Assembly: GCF_007644105.1 (NCBI RefSeq)
Contig: NZ_VFAC01000004.1
Span: forward strand, 62,001-126,000
Source: Elioraea rosea
GTDB lineage: Bacteria; Pseudomonadota; Alphaproteobacteria; Acetobacterales; Acetobacteraceae
DNA length: 64,000 nt
Direction: 5' to 3'
The stretch's first letter is position 1, and each line of letters opens with the position of its first letter. This document shows, in pieces, positions 54,069-62,135 of the stretch. Position numbers and translations under genes: made by a program. The notes beneath the pieces are model-generated. The model was not told the origin of the DNA. It did no database searches and saw only the letters and a program-made list of their open reading frames with translations.

Positions 54069-55010
54069 TCAGGCTGCGTCGCAGAGCGCGATGCCGGAGG
54101 CGGCGACGACGGCGCGGATGCGGGCGAGCTCCTCGGCGCTCGGCGGGATGGTCGGCGGGCGCACGGTCGCCTCGGGGATGATCCCGGCGGCTGCCATCGC
54201 CGCCTTCATGTTGGCGTGCGCCTCGCCCGTCGGCTCGCCTGCGCCGTAGACGGCCTCCTTGAACGGATCGATGCGCGCCTGGATCGCCATCGCGGCCTTG
54301 AGGTCGCCGACCTTCACGGCCTCGAGCAGGTCGTTGATCAGGCCGGGGATCAGGCTCGCGAAGCCGACGAGCGCGCCGTCAATCCCCTGCACCATTGAGG
54401 CGAGAAGGTACTCGTCATGGCAAGTGAGAAGAGCCTTCTCCGGCGCCGCGGCACGAATGGCGGCGAGGTCGCGCGCATACTTGTTCATCTCGCGCGTGCC
54501 GATCTTGAACGCTTTCACCGAAGGCAGGCGCGCGAGCTCGGCCAGAAGCTCGGAGCTGAACGAGGCCTTCGTCCAGGCGGGGTAGACGTGCACGATCAGC
54601 GGCAGGCCGGTCGCCTCGCCGATCGCGCGGAAGTAGTCGACGGCCTGGGAGGGGCGGAAGCCGAACCGAAGCCAGTGATGCGGCGGCATGATGTCGAGAG
54701 CCTGCGCGCCTGCGTCCTTCGCCCAGCCGGCCTGTTCCACCGCGTCGCGCACGCCCTCGCACACGACGGAGGAGACGACGGGGCAGATGCCCTTCGCCGC
54801 GTCGGCGACGATGCGCGTCACCTCCGCCCGCTCGCGCGGCGTGAAGCTGAACACCTCGCCCGTGTGTCCGTTCGTCATCATGCCGACGACGCCCGGCTGG
54901 CGGCCGAGCCATTGCGCGAAACGGCGCAGCGCAGGCTCGTCGATCGAATGGTCCGGCCGGAATGGAACGGCCATCGCCGGGATCAGGCCGTGGAAGTTGG
55001 TCATCGCCAT
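54069..55010 (-). CDS. DapA/N-acetylneuraminate lyase-family aldolase or dehydratase
   Basis: 313 residues from the ATG at 55010 with AGGAGAT upstream. Motifs: NGHTGEVFSFTPRERAEV (family GxxGE box), the Schiff-base lysine in VKAFKIGTREM, and the tyrosine in IVHVYPAWTK (substituting for YN). It is unlikely to be the DapA of lysine synthesis: context (IclR, Bug, SDR, TarD) points to sugar-acid catabolism, and it may act as a lyase on a 2-keto-sugar acid. It is 17 bases after the iclR stop. Confidence 0.88.
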   Translation of the reverse strand: MAMTNFHGLIPAMAVPFRPDHSIDEPALRRFAQWLGRQPGVVGMMTNGHTGEVFSFTPRERAEVTRIVADAAKGICPVVSSVVCEGVRDAVEQAGWAKDAGAQALDIMPPHHWLRFGFRPSQAVDYFRAIGEATGLPLIVHVYPAWTKASFSSELLAELARLPSVKAFKIGTREMNKYARDLAAIRAAAPEKALLTCHDEYLLASMVQGIDGALVGFASLIPGLINDLLEAVKVGDLKAAMAIQARIDPFKEAVYGAGEPTGEAHANMKAAMAAAGIIPEATVRPPTIPPSAEELARIRAVVAASGIALCDAA

Positions 55011-55027
55011 GGGGGTATCTCCTCGTG

Positions 55028-55909
55028 TCACGCCTGGCGGCGGGGAAGGGGTGCGGGGAGCGCGCCGTTGCCGCCGGCCTGCAGCGCGCGCGAAAGCGAC
55101 CGCGCTGCCGCGACGACCGGCGCGGCGGTGCCTGCGACGAACTCGTCGAGGGAGGCGACGAAGCTCGGCAGGGCGACGGAGAGGCCGGCCACCGGAACGC
55201 CATCGGCATCGAGCACGGGGGCGGCGAGAACGCGCAGGCCGGAGACGTTCTCCTGGTCCGACACCGCGAAGCCGCGGGAGCAAACCGAGGCGAGGCGGGC
55301 GAGCAGCGCGTCGAGATCGGTCAGCGTGTGCTCGGTGAGCTTCGGGCGCGGCGCGCTCTCGAGCACGGCGCGCTGCACCGCCTCGGGCATGAAGGCGAGG
55401 ATGGCGTGGCCGATGGCTGTGGAATAGGCCGGCATGCGGCTGCCGATGCGCACATCGACGCCGAGGCGCACGAGGCCTGCCTGGATGCGTTCGACATAGA
55501 CGATCGATGCCTGGTCGAGCACGCCGATGGACGCGGCCTCGATCCTCTCGCCGACCAGCTCGCGAAGCAGCGGGCGGGCGAGGGTGCGGAGGTCGGACCG
55601 GGCGATCGCGTTGAAGCCGAGATCGAGGCAGGCAAGCGTGAGGCGGAAGCGCCGCGTTCCGGGAACGCGCGCGACCAGCCCGAGCATCAGAAGCGTGTTG
55701 AGCAGCCGGAAGGCGGTGGCGTTGTCGATACCCGCGGCGCGGCCGACCTCGGACAGCGTCAGCTCCGGCCGGTCTGCCGTGAAGGCGCGGAGGACGGCAA
55801 AGCCCTTGGCGAGGGAGCGGACGACGCTCTTCTCCGCCGGGTCTGCGCCCTGCCGCTCCTCGTCGCGTCCGTCCGGCTGTTCGGAATGCGAACTTTTGTT
55901 TTCGCTCAT
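55028..55909 (-). CDS. IclR-family transcriptional regulator
   Basis: 293 residues. Winged helix-turn-helix at about 28-85 (KGFAVLRAFTADRPELTLSEVGRAAGIDNATAFRLLNTLLMLGLV), followed by the IclR effector domain with GHAILAFMPEAVQ and GFAVSDQENVSGLRVLAAPVL. First gene of the five-gene operon with the DapA-type, Bug, SDR and tarD genes. The start codon has no good Shine-Dalgarno; an immediately upstream TTGACC/TAGGTT pair would give an almost leaderless message. Confidence 0.9.
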   Translation of the reverse strand: MSENKSSHSEQPDGRDEERQGADPAEKSVVRSLAKGFAVLRAFTADRPELTLSEVGRAAGIDNATAFRLLNTLLMLGLVARVPGTRRFRLTLACLDLGFNAIARSDLRTLARPLLRELVGERIEAASIGVLDQASIVYVERIQAGLVRLGVDVRIGSRMPAYSTAIGHAILAFMPEAVQRAVLESAPRPKLTEHTLTDLDALLARLASVCSRGFAVSDQENVSGLRVLAAPVLDADGVPVAGLSVALPSFVASLDEFVAGTAAPVVAAARSLSRALQAGGNGALPAPLPRRQA

Positions 55910-55931
55910 GGCAAACCTAATCCCGACCGCC

Positions 55932-55973
55932 CCGCCCGGTCAAGCACCGAAACGATCGGTGCCTGCCGGGCGG
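55932..55973. promoter_or_regulatory. Nested perfect inverted repeats upstream of iclR
   Basis: Outer arms CCGCCCGG (55932-55939) and CCGGGCGG (55966-55973) enclose inner arms GCACCG (55944-55949) and CGGTGC (55957-55962), all perfect. It is a terminator for the NIPSNAP gene (stop at 55987) and/or an operator: minus-strand TTGACC within it is a candidate -35 for iclR, with TAGGTT 18 bases on. Confidence 0.55.
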
Positions 55974-55986
55974 CAGCGGCTCCGGC

Positions 55987-56316
55987 TCACGCCTGCGGAA
56001 GCGGCGTCCAGTGTGGCGCCGGGCGGATGATCCGGTTCTCCATGTGCACCAGGTAGCCGGCCTCGGCCGCCTTCTTCAGATAGGCCTGCCAGGCCGGGTC
56101 GGCCGCCATGGCGTTGCGGCGCTGCTCGCGGTCCGCCTGGCTCTCATAGGCCCACATGTGCACGGCCTGGTTCAGCTGGCCCTCGACCGTGACGTACCAG
56201 CCGACGCAGCGGCCAAGATACTTCTGCTGCAGCGGCCAGGCGTGCTCGCGGTAGAGAGCGACGAAATCGTTCAGGTGGTTCGGCTTGCAGGTGTAGATGC
56301 GCAGGTCGACGATCAT
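55987..56316 (-). CDS. NIPSNAP family protein
   Basis: 109 residues, ferredoxin-like fold. Opening MIVDLRIYTCKPNHLNDFVALYREHAWPLQQKYLGRCVGWY and VHMWAYESQADREQRRNAMAADPAWQAYL are the NIPSNAP pattern. Function unknown in bacteria; often found with catabolic operons. It lies upstream of iclR in the same direction and is separated by the nested hairpin. Confidence 0.88.
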   Translation of the reverse strand: MIVDLRIYTCKPNHLNDFVALYREHAWPLQQKYLGRCVGWYVTVEGQLNQAVHMWAYESQADREQRRNAMAADPAWQAYLKKAAEAGYLVHMENRIIRPAPHWTPLPQA

Positions 56317-56410
56317 GGCGCGGCGGTCCCTTCCATCGCTTCAGGCCGCGCAGGCGCGCGCGGCCGGCGAAGACTTGCGTAAGGCGGGGCGCGGCGCCAT
56401 ACCTCCGGCC

Positions 56411-56782
56411 GTGTCGAGGCTCCTGCCCTCCCTGCGCCGACGCTCGGGCGCACTCGCCCTGCTCGGGCTGCTCGCGCTCCTCCTCGCCCCCGCAATGCCC
56501 GACCGCGAGGGCCGCGCCGAGGCCTTCTCACTCATCATCTGCACGACCGAGGGGCTCGTCAGCGTCCCCGTGGGCGAGAAGGACGCACCCGCCCCGGCCG
56601 AGGCGCATGAGCATTGTGCGACCTGCCTCGGGCGCGACCTCGCCTTCGCACCACCGCCGCCACCCGGGCCCGAGCGCAGGCCGGGCTGGAGCGTGGCCGC
56701 CTCTCATACGCCGGAACCGCCGGCACCGCATCCCTCGCCCCATCTCCGGCCACGGACACGCGCACCACCCGCCCTCGGCTGA
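56411..56782 (+). CDS. DUF2946-like exported small protein
   Basis: 123 residues from a GTG at 56411. A hydrophobic signal segment (SGALALLGLLALLLAPAMP) is followed by ICTTEG and a HEHCATCL motif in a histidine/cysteine-rich context, ending in a proline-rich tail. This matches DUF2946, a family found near copper delivery genes. It sits just before the Sco-like and PCu(A)C-like genes, so a role in copper handling is inferred. The GTG choice rests on removal of an antisense N-terminal stretch. Confidence 0.65.
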   Translation: MSRLLPSLRRRSGALALLGLLALLLAPAMPDREGRAEAFSLIICTTEGLVSVPVGEKDAPAPAEAHEHCATCLGRDLAFAPPPPPGPERRPGWSVAASHTPEPPAPHPSPHLRPRTRAPPALG

Positions 56783-56836
56783 TCCGTGCCGCGCGCGGTG
56801 CCCCCGCGCGTCCCCGCATCATCGAGGGTTCCATCC

Positions 56837-57475
56837 ATGTCCCAGAACACAGTCCACCGCGCCGCGCAGCGCGGGCTTGCCATCCTCGCCGGAGGCGCGC
56901 TGGTGATGCTCATCGCCGTCGGTGGCGCCATGCTGTGGCTGAAGCCGTCGAGCGACAGCCTCGGCCCGACGCTTCCCGCCGGCGTCGCGATCGGCGGTCC
57001 GTTCACGCTGACGGACGAGACAGGGCGGCAGGTGACGGACGCGACCTATCGCGGCCGCCACATGCTGGTCTTCTTCGGCTTCACCTACTGCCCCGACGTG
57101 TGCCCGACCGAGCTCGCCAAGGTTGCCGCAACGCTCGACCTTCTCGGCGCGGAGGCGGAGAAGGTCACGCCGCTCTTCATCACGGTCGACCCGGCGCGGG
57201 ACAGGCCGGGCGAGCTCGAGGTCTACACCGAACAGTTCCACCCCGCGATCATCGGGCTCACCGGCACCGATGAGCAGATCGCTGCGGCGACGCGCGCCTA
57301 TCGCGTCTTCTACAGCAAGGTGAAGACCGGGCAGGAGGCCGATGCCTACACGATGGATCATTCCGCCTTCATCTACCTGATGGGCCCCGATGGTGCGTTC
57401 CGCCAGTTCTTCTCCCCCCAGGCGACGCCCGAGCAGATGGCGACGACCATCCGCGCGCACCTCGCCCGCTCCTGA
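56837..57475 (+). CDS. Sco1/SenC/PrrC-type copper chaperone
   Basis: 212 residues with one N-terminal membrane helix (AILAGGALVMLIAVGGAMLWL). Thioredoxin-like Sco fold with the copper-binding CPDVCP (FFGFTYCPDVCPTELAKV) and the downstream histidine in YTMDHSAFIYL. It inserts copper into the CuA centre of cytochrome oxidase. It is followed 16 bases later by a PCu(A)C-like gene and preceded by a DUF2946 gene, a typical copper delivery set. The ATG at 56837 is preferred over an upstream open frame rich in proline/arginine. Confidence 0.94.
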   Translation: MSQNTVHRAAQRGLAILAGGALVMLIAVGGAMLWLKPSSDSLGPTLPAGVAIGGPFTLTDETGRQVTDATYRGRHMLVFFGFTYCPDVCPTELAKVAATLDLLGAEAEKVTPLFITVDPARDRPGELEVYTEQFHPAIIGLTGTDEQIAAATRAYRVFYSKVKTGQEADAYTMDHSAFIYLMGPDGAFRQFFSPQATPEQMATTIRAHLARS

Positions 57476-57491
57476 CCAGGACACGGACACC

Positions 57492-57959
57492 ATGACGACA
57501 CGACGCCTCCTCCTCGCGGCCGCAGCGGCCGCGCTCGCACTTCCCGCCGTCGCGCAGGCACCGCTCGTTGTGCATGAGCCCTGGGCGCGGGCGGCGATGG
57601 CCGGCCGCACCTCTGCCGCCTACATGACGATCGAGAACACCGCCGACACGCTCGACCGTCTCGTCGCCGCCTCGAGCCCGATCGCGCGCACGGTCGAGCT
57701 GCACACCCACATCATGGACGGCGCGGTGATGCGCATGCGCCCCGTGACGGCGATCGAGGTGAACCCGGGCGAGCCGGCGGTGCTCCGCCCGGGCGGGCTG
57801 CACCTGATGCTGATCGACCTCGCGCGCCAGCTCCGCCCCGGCGAGACCATTCCAGTGACGCTTCGTTTCGAGCGCGCAGGGGACGTCACGGTGCAGGTTC
57901 CGGTGCAGCCTGCCGGGGCCGCGGGCCCCGGCCAGGGCGGGCCGCATCGCGGCCACTGA
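57492..57959 (+). CDS. PCu(A)C periplasmic copper chaperone
   Basis: 155 residues with a signal peptide (LLLAAAAAALALPAVAQA). The copper-binding pattern is H-M rich: HTHIMDGAVMRMRPV, then GGLHLMLIDL, the two halves of the H(M)x10Mx21HxM motif. A glycine/histidine tail (GQGGPHRGH) may add metal binding. Cooperates with Sco to load copper into cytochrome oxidase. It is in one transcript with the sco gene. Confidence 0.92.
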   Translation: MTTRRLLLAAAAAALALPAVAQAPLVVHEPWARAAMAGRTSAAYMTIENTADTLDRLVAASSPIARTVELHTHIMDGAVMRMRPVTAIEVNPGEPAVLRPGGLHLMLIDLARQLRPGETIPVTLRFERAGDVTVQVPVQPAGAAGPGQGGPHRGH

Positions 57960-57965
57960 CGGGGC

Positions 57966-58964
57966 TCAGGCAGGCGTGGGCGCGGCTGCCGCCCCGCCCT
58001 CTGCCCAGGCGAGGATATCCTCCGCCACCTTCACCCGCCCGCTGTCGCGCAGGAGAAGGTGGTAGCCCTGCTCGTAGCCGACGATCCGCTGACGACCGTC
58101 GGCGAGGCCGGGAAGGCGCTCGCGCAGGGCATCGATCGCCCGCTCTGGAACGATGTCGTCGCGTGCGCCATAGAGCACGAGCGCCGGATGGTCGAACCGG
58201 CGCGAGGCCTCGAGCGCGGCATCCATCAGCGCCACCAAGCCGAAGATCGCATCGACCCGCGTCGAGCGAAGCACCAGCGGGTCGCGCCCGAGCGCGATCA
58301 GGGCCGCCTCGTTGTCCGAGGCGCGGATGAACGGGCTGCCGCCGACGATACCGAGGGCGGGTACGGTATGGGCGAAAACGTTGAGGAACCACCGTCCCGT
58401 GTCTCCCATCGTCTCGCCGCCCCACACCGCAGGCGCGGAAAGAACGTAGCCATCCGCCGGCGGGGGGCTCGCGCGCGACCCGGCCAGAAGCAGCACCGCG
58501 CCTCCCATGCTCTCGCCGAGCAGGATCAGCGGCAGCGAGGGGTGGCGGGCGCGGATCAACGTCGCTGCCGTCACGGCATCGTCTGCCAGCGTGTCCGCGC
58601 CGGGCCAGAGGCCGCGCGATGGGGTGCCGCCGAAGCCACGCTGGTCATACGCGTAGAGGGTCCACCCCGCATCCGTGAACAGCGGGCTCGGAATCTCGAA
58701 GGCGCGGGAATAATCGTTGAAGCCGTGCAGCGCGAGGATCACGCCCCGTGCCACCCCTTCCGGCTTCCAGGAGCGGAGGGGCAGGCGCACCCCATCGGCC
58801 ATCATCAGCGCATCCCCGGCATCGACCGGCGGCCCGACCGGTGGGCCGGCCGGCACGATGCGCGGCGAGCACCCTGCGGCAGCAAGCGTGGCAAGCAGGG
58901 TACGGCGGGGCAGGGCAGCGCCTTGGCGGGGCTCGGTTGTCCCAGGTTCGGTTGATCGTCGCAT
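57966..58964 (-). CDS. Alpha/beta-hydrolase lipoprotein (monoacylglycerol lipase-like)
   Basis: 332 residues from the ATG at 58964. The signal peptide carries a probable lipobox around cysteine 32 (LAAAGCSPR). The hydrolase has HGFNDYSRAF (oxyanion region), the nucleophile elbow GESMGGAVLLL, ARDDIVP (acid) and the histidine in YEQGYHLLL. This layout is that of serine aminopeptidase S33/monoacylglycerol lipase proteins. It converges on the PCu(A)C gene and is divergent from the zinc-finger gene. Confidence 0.85.
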   Translation of the reverse strand: MRRSTEPGTTEPRQGAALPRRTLLATLAAAGCSPRIVPAGPPVGPPVDAGDALMMADGVRLPLRSWKPEGVARGVILALHGFNDYSRAFEIPSPLFTDAGWTLYAYDQRGFGGTPSRGLWPGADTLADDAVTAATLIRARHPSLPLILLGESMGGAVLLLAGSRASPPPADGYVLSAPAVWGGETMGDTGRWFLNVFAHTVPALGIVGGSPFIRASDNEAALIALGRDPLVLRSTRVDAIFGLVALMDAALEASRRFDHPALVLYGARDDIVPERAIDALRERLPGLADGRQRIVGYEQGYHLLLRDSGRVKVAEDILAWAEGGAAAAPTPA

Positions 58965-59008
58965 GGCTGCCGCTATCATCCGCCACCGCTGAGGAGACAG
59001 GAACAGCC

Positions 59009-59218
59009 ATGCAGACCCCATCGGCCGCCCAGGCTGGACAGGCAGCCTTCGTCGCCGAGACGATCACCGTGACCGACACGACCGTCGCGTGCGACGGCGG
59101 GGGAGGCGCGCTTGGCCATCCGCGCGTGTTCCTGAAGCTGGTGGACGGGCGGGTGGTCTGCCCCTACTGCTCGCGCACCTATGTGCTGGCCGCCGCGGGA
59201 GGCGGCAAGGCGGGCTGA
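59009..59218 (+). CDS. Zinc-finger domain protein (zf-CHCC, NDUFS6-like)
   Basis: 69 residues. The zinc site is the conserved C-H-C-C pattern: VACDGGGGALGHPRVFL then VVCPYCSRTYVL. The family is related to the NDUFS6/Lpd accessory subunit of complex I and is common in alphaproteobacteria. GAGGAGACAGGAA precedes the ATG. It ends 23 bases before polA and is probably cotranscribed with it. Confidence 0.88.
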   Translation: MQTPSAAQAGQAAFVAETITVTDTTVACDGGGGALGHPRVFLKLVDGRVVCPYCSRTYVLAAAGGGKAG

Positions 59219-59241
59219 CCCGCCCGGACGGGGAGGCCGCC

Positions 59242-62010
59242 ATGGCCGGAGACGCCAAGCACCTGATCCTTGTCGACGGGTCGGGCTACATCTTCCGCGC
59301 GTTCCATGCCCTGCCGCCGATGACGCGGCCGGACGGCACGCCCGTGAACGCCGTGTTCGGCTTCGTGAACATGCTCGCCAAGCTCATCCGCGAGAACCCG
59401 GATGTGCGGATGGCGGTGATCTTCGACGCCGGGCGGCGGACGTTCCGGAATGACATCTACCCGGCCTACAAGGCCCAGCGACCCGACCCGCCGCCCGAGC
59501 TGATCCCCCAGTTCGGCCTGATCCGCGAGGCGGTGGACGCGTTCGGCCTGCCCGCGATCGAGCTCGCCGACTGGGAGGCCGATGACCTGATCGCCGCCTA
59601 TGCCCGCGCCGAGACGGAGGAAGGCGGGCGGGTGACCATCATCTCCTCCGACAAGGACCTGATGCAGCTCGTCGGGCCGTCGGTGACCATGCTCGACCCC
59701 ATCAAGCAGAAGCCGATCACCGAGGCGGAGGTCGTCGAGAAGTTCGGGGTGCCGCCCTCGAAGGTGGTCGAGGTGCAGGCGCTTGCCGGCGATTCGATCG
59801 ACAACGTGCCCGGCGTCCCAGGCATCGGCATCAAGACCGCGGCCGCGCTGATCACCGAGTACGGCGATGTCGAGACGCTTCTCGCGCGGGCCGGCGAGAT
59901 CAGGCAGCCGAAGCGGCGCGAGGCGCTGATCGAGCATGCCGCGGCCGCGCGGGTCAGCCGGAGGCTGGTCGAGCTGAACCCCGATGCGCCGCTGCCCATG
60001 CCGCTGGCCGCGCTCGCGCTGAAACCGCCGGAGAAGGCGAGGCTCGCCACATGGCTCGCCGCGCAGAACTTCCGCTCGACCATCCAGCGCCTCGGGCTCG
60101 ACGGCGCCGGTGCGGTGGCGGAGCAGGCGCCGAAGCCCGACACGCCGGAAGCCCCCGCCGCCCCGTTCGGCCCCTATGTCACGATCACCGACGCGGCGAC
60201 CCTCGATGCCTGGATCGTCGAGGCGCGCGCGCTCGGCATCGTCGCGCTCGACACCGAGACCGACAGCCTCGATGCGCAGCGCGCCCGGCTCGTCGGCCTT
60301 TCGCTCGCCCTCGCGCCCGGTCGCGCGGCCTACATCCCGCTCCGCCACACGAGCCGCGGCAACGACCTCGCGGCCGACCCCCCGCCGAAACAGCTCGGCT
60401 TCGAGGCGGCCATCGCCGCGCTTCGCCCGCTTCTGGCAGACCCCTCGGTCCTGAAGGTCCTGCAGAACGCCAAGTACGACCTGAACGTGCTTGCGCGCGC
60501 GGAGAATGGCGGCCTCACCGTGTCGCCGGTCGACGACACGATGCTTCTCTCCTTCTGCCTCGATGCCGGCGCCCACAAGCATGGGATGGACGATCTCTCC
60601 GCGCTGCATCTCGGCCACACGCCGATCACCTACGACAGCGTCACCGGCACGGGCCGCGCGCGCATCTCCTTCGCCGAGGTGTCGCTCGACCGCGCGACCG
60701 CCTATGCGGCCGAGGATGCCGACGTGACGCTCCGCCTCTGGCACGTGCTGCGGCCGAGGCTGCGCGAGGCGAAGGTGCTCTCGCTCTACGAGCAGGTGGA
60801 GCGTCGGCTCGTTCCCGTGCTCGGTGCGATGGAGCGCGCGGGCATCTCCGTCGATGCGCGCGACCTCCGCCAGATGAGCGCCGAGTTCGCAGACCGCCTC
60901 GCTGCGCTCGAGAGCGAGATCCACACGCTTGCGGGGCGGAGCTTCACGGTCGGCAGCCCCCAGCAGCTCGGCAAGGTTCTGTTCGACGAGCTGAAGCTCG
61001 AACCGCCCGGCGGCCGGCGGACAAAGACCGCCACGGGCCAGTATGCAACCGATGCCGGTGTGCTGGAGGAGCTCGCGCCGCAGCATCCATTGCCCGCCAA
61101 GGTGCTGGAGTGGCGCCAACTCGACAAGCTAAAGTCGACCTACGCAGATGCGCTGGTCAACCAGATCAACCCCGAGACGAACCGCGTTCACACCTGCTTC
61201 GCGATGGCCGCGGCGAGCACCGGGCGCCTCTCCTCGACCGACCCCAATCTCCAGAACATTCCCGTGCGCACCGAGGAAGGCCGGCGCATTCGCCGCGCCT
61301 TCGTCGCCGAGGCGGGGCACCTCCTCCTCTCGGCCGACTACAGCCAGATCGAGCTTCGCCTTCTCGCGCATGTCGCCGACGTTCCCGCGCTGTCGGACGC
61401 GTTCCGGAAGGGCGAGGACATCCACGCGCGCACGGCCTCGGAGGTGTTCGGCGTGCCGATGGCGGGGATGGACCCGCTGACACGGCGACGCGCCAAGGCG
61501 ATCAACTTCGGCATCATCTACGGCATCTCCGCCTTCGGACTCGCCAACCAGCTCTCCGTCACGCCAGGGGAGGCGAAGGCCTATATCGATGCCTATTTCG
61601 AACGCTACCCCGGCATCCGCGCCTACATGGAGCGGATGAAGGAGGAGGCGCGGATGAAGGGGTTCGTCACGACGCCGTTCGGACGGCGCGTGTGGATTCC
61701 AGGCATCGGCGAGAAGAACCCTGCCCGCCGCGGCTTTGCCGAACGCCAGGCGATCAACGCCCCGCTCCAGGGCGGCGCGGCGGACGTGATCAAGCGCGCG
61801 ATGGTGCGGCTTCCCCGAGCGCTCGCCGCGGCCGGCCTCGCCGCGCGCATGCTGCTCCAGGTGCATGACGAATTGCTGTTCGAGGTGCCCGAAGGCGAGG
61901 CGGAGGCGACGGCGTCTGCCGTGAAGCAGGTGATGGAAGGGGCTGCCACCTTGCGCGTTCCCCTCGTCGTCGAGACCGGTGCAGCGCCGAACTGGGCGGC
62001 GGCGCATTAG
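59242..62010 (+). CDS. polA: DNA polymerase I
   Basis: 922 residues with all three domains. 5'-nuclease at 1-290 (LVDGSGYIFRAFHAL, EADDLIAAYA, SSDKDLMQLV, PGVPGIGIKTAAALI). 3'-5' exonuclease at about 310-510 with its catalytic DTETDS. Polymerase domain with STGRLSSTDPNLQNIPVRT, ADYSQIELRLLAH (palm, metal aspartate), RRRAKAINFGIIYGISAFGLANQ (O helix) and QVHDELLFEVP. GGGGAGG precedes the ATG at 59242. The terminal TAG at 62008-62010 lies inside a palindromic repeat element. Confidence 0.97.
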   Translation: MAGDAKHLILVDGSGYIFRAFHALPPMTRPDGTPVNAVFGFVNMLAKLIRENPDVRMAVIFDAGRRTFRNDIYPAYKAQRPDPPPELIPQFGLIREAVDAFGLPAIELADWEADDLIAAYARAETEEGGRVTIISSDKDLMQLVGPSVTMLDPIKQKPITEAEVVEKFGVPPSKVVEVQALAGDSIDNVPGVPGIGIKTAAALITEYGDVETLLARAGEIRQPKRREALIEHAAAARVSRRLVELNPDAPLPMPLAALALKPPEKARLATWLAAQNFRSTIQRLGLDGAGAVAEQAPKPDTPEAPAAPFGPYVTITDAATLDAWIVEARALGIVALDTETDSLDAQRARLVGLSLALAPGRAAYIPLRHTSRGNDLAADPPPKQLGFEAAIAALRPLLADPSVLKVLQNAKYDLNVLARAENGGLTVSPVDDTMLLSFCLDAGAHKHGMDDLSALHLGHTPITYDSVTGTGRARISFAEVSLDRATAYAAEDADVTLRLWHVLRPRLREAKVLSLYEQVERRLVPVLGAMERAGISVDARDLRQMSAEFADRLAALESEIHTLAGRSFTVGSPQQLGKVLFDELKLEPPGGRRTKTATGQYATDAGVLEELAPQHPLPAKVLEWRQLDKLKSTYADALVNQINPETNRVHTCFAMAAASTGRLSSTDPNLQNIPVRTEEGRRIRRAFVAEAGHLLLSADYSQIELRLLAHVADVPALSDAFRKGEDIHARTASEVFGVPMAGMDPLTRRRAKAINFGIIYGISAFGLANQLSVTPGEAKAYIDAYFERYPGIRAYMERMKEEARMKGFVTTPFGRRVWIPGIGEKNPARRGFAERQAINAPLQGGAADVIKRAMVRLPRALAAAGLAARMLLQVHDELLFEVPEGEAEATASAVKQVMEGAATLRVPLVVETGAAPNWAAAH

Positions 62011-62057
62011 AGCACGTTCCGATCGATTGGACTCGATCGATCGGGAGGTCGTGCTCC
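62009..62057. repeat. Palindromic repeat element 1 overlapping the polA stop
   Basis: GAGCACG (62010-62016) pairs with CGTGCTC (62050-62056), and inside, CCGATCGAT (62019-62027) pairs perfectly with ATCGATCGG (62036-62044) around an eight-base loop. The outer TAGAGC contains the TAG stop of polA. The TAGAGCA…TGCTC frame resembles palindromic repeats dispersed in several alphaproteobacterial genomes, from memory. Confidence 0.75.
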
Positions 62058-62072
62058 AAGACCACAAATGGG

Positions 62073-62135
62073 TAGAGCAGCTTAGCCCGACCTGATGGAA
62101 CCGGGGTTGGTTCCATAAGATCGGGCGCCGCTCTA
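62073..62135. repeat. Palindromic repeat element 2 overlapping the malQ stop
   Basis: TAGAGC (62073-62078) pairs with GCTCTA (62130-62135), CCCGA (62086-62090) with TCGGG (62121-62125) and GGAACC (62097-62102) with GGTTCC (62109-62114), nested about a six-base loop. The terminal CTA is the complement of the malQ TAG stop. It forms, with element 1, the terminator region between two convergent genes. Confidence 0.75.
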
